This document shows, one piece after another, positions 61,987-64,000 of a stretch of 64,000 nt of DNA (the first letter of the stretch is position 1; every line of letters begins with the position of its first letter). Source of the stretch: Pseudomonas sp. UYIF39 (lineage in GTDB: Bacteria > Pseudomonadota > Gammaproteobacteria > Pseudomonadales > Pseudomonadaceae); assembly GCF_029963765.1 (NCBI RefSeq), contig NZ_JALBYU010000007.1:62001-126000 (forward strand). Reading direction: 5' to 3'. A program made the translations under genes and the position numbers. The notes under the pieces are model-generated. The model did no database searches. It saw only the letters and a list, made by a program, of their open reading frames with translations, and was not told the DNA's origin.

Positions 61987-62457
61987 ATGCGCGTTCTGTT
62001 CATGTGTACCGCCAATAGCTGCCGCAGCATTTTGTCCGAAGCGATGTTCAATCACCTCGCACCGCAAGGCTTCCAGGCGATCAGCGCCGGCAGCTTCCCC
62101 AAAGGACAGGTTCTGCCGCGCAGCCTGACCACGTTGCAAGAGGCCGGGATTGCGATCGACGGGTTAAGCAGCAAAGGAAACGACGCCTTCGAGGCCAATC
62201 CACCGGACATTGTCATCACCGTCTGCGACAAGGCCGCCGGTGAAGCCTGCCCGGTCTACTTCGGACCGGCCCTGAAGGCCCATTGGGGGCTGGAAGATCC
62301 ATCAGACGTGAAGGGTGACGAGACGGTCGTCGCCGCTGCATTCCACTCGACGCTTGCGCGCATCGAAACACGCTGCCGGGCATTCCTCGCCCTGCCCTTC
62401 GCCCAACTGGATCGCGATGCACTTAAACGCGAACTCGACCGCATCAGCACGCTGTAA
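61987..62457 (+). CDS. arsC: ArsC arsenate reductase (LMW-phosphatase type)
   Basis: A 156-residue protein with the P-loop M-C7-T-A-N-S-C12-R-S and resolving cysteines C80 and C88 ([11 protein letters not shown]), so it is a thioredoxin-type arsenate reductase derived from low-molecular-weight tyrosine phosphatases. It reduces arsenate to arsenite for ArsB. ATG 61987 follows GAGGAG. Confidence 0.92.
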   Translation: MRVLFMCTANSCRSILSEAMFNHLAPQGFQAISAGSFPKGQVLPRSLTTLQEAGIAIDGLSSKGNDAFEANPPDIVITVCDKAAGEACPVYFGPALKAHWGLEDPSDVKGDETVVAAAFHSTLARIETRCRAFLALPFAQLDRDALKRELDRISTL

Positions 62458-62468
62458 CGGGAGCCCCC

Positions 62469-63161
62469 ATGACCCACTCACTGCCTAATCTCGACGCGTC
62501 ATTGATTCAACCCATTGCCAGAGGTGACGGCCAACACAAGCCACGAATCCTGTTGCTGTACGGGTCGACCCGCGCACGGTCATTCAGTCGGTTGCTGGTC
62601 GAAGAAGCAGCCCGGCTGCTCGAACACTTCGGTGCAGAAACGCGGATCTTCAATCCATCGGGACTCCCGCTACCGGACGACGCACCCAACGATCACCCGA
62701 AAGTTCAGGAATTGCTTGAGCTGATGCAATGGTCTGAAGGACAGGTCTGGTGTTCACCTGAGCGTCACGGGTCCATGTCTGCCGTATTCAAGGCGCAGAT
62801 AGACTGGGTGCCGCTGGCGTTAGGCGCCGTTCGCCCGACCCAAGGGAAAACGCTCGCCGTCATGCAGGTCAGCGGCGGTTCACAATCCTTTAACGCGGTG
62901 AATCAGCTTCGCGTGCTGGGACGCTGGATGCGGATGTTCACAATCCCTAATCAATCTTCCGTGCCGAAGGCTTTTCTGGAGTTTGACGAAGGGAACCGCA
63001 TGAAACCGTCCTTCCTCTATGACCGGGTGGTAGATGTCATGGAAGAACTGGTGAAGTTCACGTTGCTGCTGCGCGAACGCCCTGATCTGGTTGACCGCTA
63101 CTCCGAACGCAAGGAGTCAGCGCAAGAACTGACTCAGCGGGTGAATCAACGGTCGATTTAA
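62469..63161 (+). CDS. arsH: ArsH NADPH-dependent FMN reductase
   Basis: A 230-residue flavodoxin-like protein: [92 protein letters not shown]. The GSxRxxSxSR FMN loop and SPERHGSM are ArsH signatures. It oxidises or detoxifies organoarsenicals. Last gene of arsRBCH, 11 bases after arsC, with GGGAG ahead. Confidence 0.92.
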   Translation: MTHSLPNLDASLIQPIARGDGQHKPRILLLYGSTRARSFSRLLVEEAARLLEHFGAETRIFNPSGLPLPDDAPNDHPKVQELLELMQWSEGQVWCSPERHGSMSAVFKAQIDWVPLALGAVRPTQGKTLAVMQVSGGSQSFNAVNQLRVLGRWMRMFTIPNQSSVPKAFLEFDEGNRMKPSFLYDRVVDVMEELVKFTLLLRERPDLVDRYSERKESAQELTQRVNQRSI

Positions 63162-63164
63162 AAA

Positions 63165-63346
63165 CAGGGATGAAGCCAACGCGTTTGGCTTCTACCTGCA
63201 AAAAGGTTTGTTCGAGGAGTACGCCCAGTTCGGGCACGGGCACGAGCATGAGCATGAGCATGAGCATGAGCATGAGCATGACCTTGCCGCGTTCGACCGG
63301 ACGCCGGTAAAGCGTCTGCGATCCACCCGCACTTGTCCTATCCTTT
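63165..63346 (+). pseudogene. His/Glu-repeat protein remnant behind arsH
   Basis: One plus-strand frame reads [65 protein letters not shown], with no start codon and a TGA upstream at about 63139. It appears to be the 3' end of a gene whose first part is missing. The (EH)6 stretch looks metal-binding. The parent family is not identified. Confidence 0.4.
63244..63279 (+). repeat. Hexanucleotide repeat (GAGCAT)6
   Basis: Six perfect tandem GAGCAT units. On the plus strand they encode Glu-His repeats. Such an array is prone to slippage by whole hexamers. Confidence 0.85.
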
Positions 63347-63374
63347 AATCCAACCAACAACTCCGGTCACCGAC

Positions 63375-64000
63375 ATGTCCACCCCCGAATCCACCCTCCT
63401 GCAAAGCTGGCACCACAACGCCCAATCCTGGGTTGAAGCCATCCGCACCGGCGCCATCGAAAGCCGCCTCAAGGTCACCGACCAGGCAATCCTGCTGGCG
63501 GTGTTGGGCCGCCAGCCCGAGCGCGTGCTTGACCTGGGCTGCGGCGAGGGCTGGCTGTTGCGCGCGCTGGCTGAACGGGGCATCAAGGCGGTCGGTGTGG
63601 ATGGCGATGCGACGCTGGTCGAGGCGGCGCGGGCGGCGGGCTCTTCGCCGGTGCATCTGGCGAGCTATGAAGAGTTGATGGAGGCAAAGGTGGACATCGG
63701 CAGCGACTACGAGCTGATCTGCGCCAACTTCGCCCTGCTGCACCAGGACATCATCCCGCTGCTCGCCGCCATGAACGCCCTGCTCGTCCCTGGCGGCGCG
63801 CTGGTGATCCAGACGCTGCATCCGTGGACCGTGGCGGCGGGCGACTATCAGGATGGCTGGCGGGAAGAGACTTTTGCCGGGTTCAAGGGGCAGTGGCAAC
63901 CCATGCCGTGGTACTTGCGCACCTTGTCCAGCTGGATCAATGCGCTGGACATGGCCGGTTTTCAGCTGGTCGCCCTGCAGGAGCCGCAGCATCCGCAAAG
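63375..64000 (+). CDS. Class I SAM-dependent methyltransferase (3' end outside the window)
   Basis: ATG 63375 opens a frame that is still open at base 64000 (at least 208 residues): MSTPESTLLQSWHHNAQSWVEAIRTGAIESRLKVTDQAILLAVLGRQPERVLDLGCGEGWLLRALAERGIKAVGVDGDATLVEAARAAG. VLDLGCGEGWL is motif I and VGVDGD the acidic motif; later ...LICANFALLHQDIIPLLAAMNALLVPGGALVIQTLHPW completes the Rossmann core. The substrate is unknown. Confidence 0.85.
   Translation, partial: MSTPESTLLQSWHHNAQSWVEAIRTGAIESRLKVTDQAILLAVLGRQPERVLDLGCGEGWLLRALAERGIKAVGVDGDATLVEAARAAGSSPVHLASYEELMEAKVDIGSDYELICANFALLHQDIIPLLAAMNALLVPGGALVIQTLHPWTVAAGDYQDGWREETFAGFKGQWQPMPWYLRTLSSWINALDMAGFQLVALQEPQHPQ

Noticed and set aside
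63172..63192. GAAGCCAA-CGCGT-TTGGCTTC hairpin considered as the ars operon terminator
   Set aside because: No T-run, and it lies inside the His/Glu-repeat reading frame; it may still slow transcription but is not called.
1..64000. tRNA and rRNA genes
   Set aside because: I looked for T-arm (GGTTCGAATCC-like) and rRNA signature sequences and saw none in a plausible context; a dedicated scan could still find one.

Overview
The window looks like about 64 kb of accessory-rich chromosome from a Pseudomonas of the P. fluorescens group. The signs are GC-rich codon use, Pseudomonas-type REP sequences (about 37981 and 38079), DUF6124 and other Pseudomonas-restricted proteins, recurrent intergenic GGCAGC...GCTGCC palindromes, and AAnAAnAA (Hfq/Crc) motifs ahead of catabolic genes. 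This placement is inferred from sequence features; no alignment was run.

Layout. 1-1191: 3' part of an arylsulfatase. 1371-6159: a glyoxalase-fold protein, then sigF-nrsF divergent from a complete bufferin (gig/hvf-type) copper-response operon bufA1-bufB-bufC-doxX. 6438-11080: a YkgJ-type cysteine-cluster protein, a short tyrosine-recombinase element (frameshifted integrase between inverted repeats), a methyltransferase, a LOV-GGDEF blue-light diguanylate cyclase and MITE-like elements. 11081-17528: acyltransferase-3, two secreted Gly-rich/CigR-type proteins, a decayed chemoreceptor, a GT2 glycosyltransferase and a 2OG-Fe(II) oxygenase. 17818-21048: a PhnCDE-like ABC importer of the putative selenate type. 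21191-24765: a nonsense-mutated thioesterase, a DedA-PAP2-LssY fusion, an IS1182-type remnant and a 13-residue tandem-repeat secreted protein. 24919-31584: secreted chorismate mutase, SnoaL-like protein, amidase, sterol-desaturase-like protein, cytochrome c, GlxA-type regulator, thioesterase. 31568-35212: sugar-acid (glucarate-type) dehydratase and MFS transporter, divergent from a LysR regulator. 35468-38547: SYLF protein, PLD/cardiolipin-synthase-like protein, a 24-residue membrane peptide, REPs and DUF6124. 39084-45722: a strongly decayed stretch of broken genes (GNAT, cytochrome b, molybdopterin oxidoreductase, KDxM-repeat protein, lipoprotein) among intact patatin and histidine kinase genes. 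46003-49760: DJ-1/PfpI protein, a PAAR-toxin-44 effector with a membrane-anchored immunity candidate, and a phage head-gene remnant. 49899-58518: LPS-kinase-like protein, GNAT, then a catabolic cluster (permease, TorF porin, two YtcJ-type amidohydrolases, LuxR regulator). 58829-64000: small lipoprotein, membrane protein, arsRBCH, a His/Glu repeat remnant and the start of a methyltransferase.

The main systems are: (i) a SigF-controlled bufferin operon with two exact TGTAACC-N16-CGAA boxes; (ii) a LOV photoreceptor diguanylate cyclase with all flavin-binding and catalytic residues; (iii) an uncharacterised amidohydrolase/permease/porin/LuxR cluster in which nearly every start codon has an Hfq/Crc-type motif; (iv) a T6SS-type effector/immunity pair; (v) an arsenic operon; (vi) two exactly 168-bp MITE-like elements with 15-bp ends, apparently nested in intergenic palindromes; (vii) five genes each interrupted by one in-frame stop (TAA, TAG and TGA all used) and one gene with a lost stop. 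The last point suggests ongoing point-mutational decay rather than a changed genetic code.
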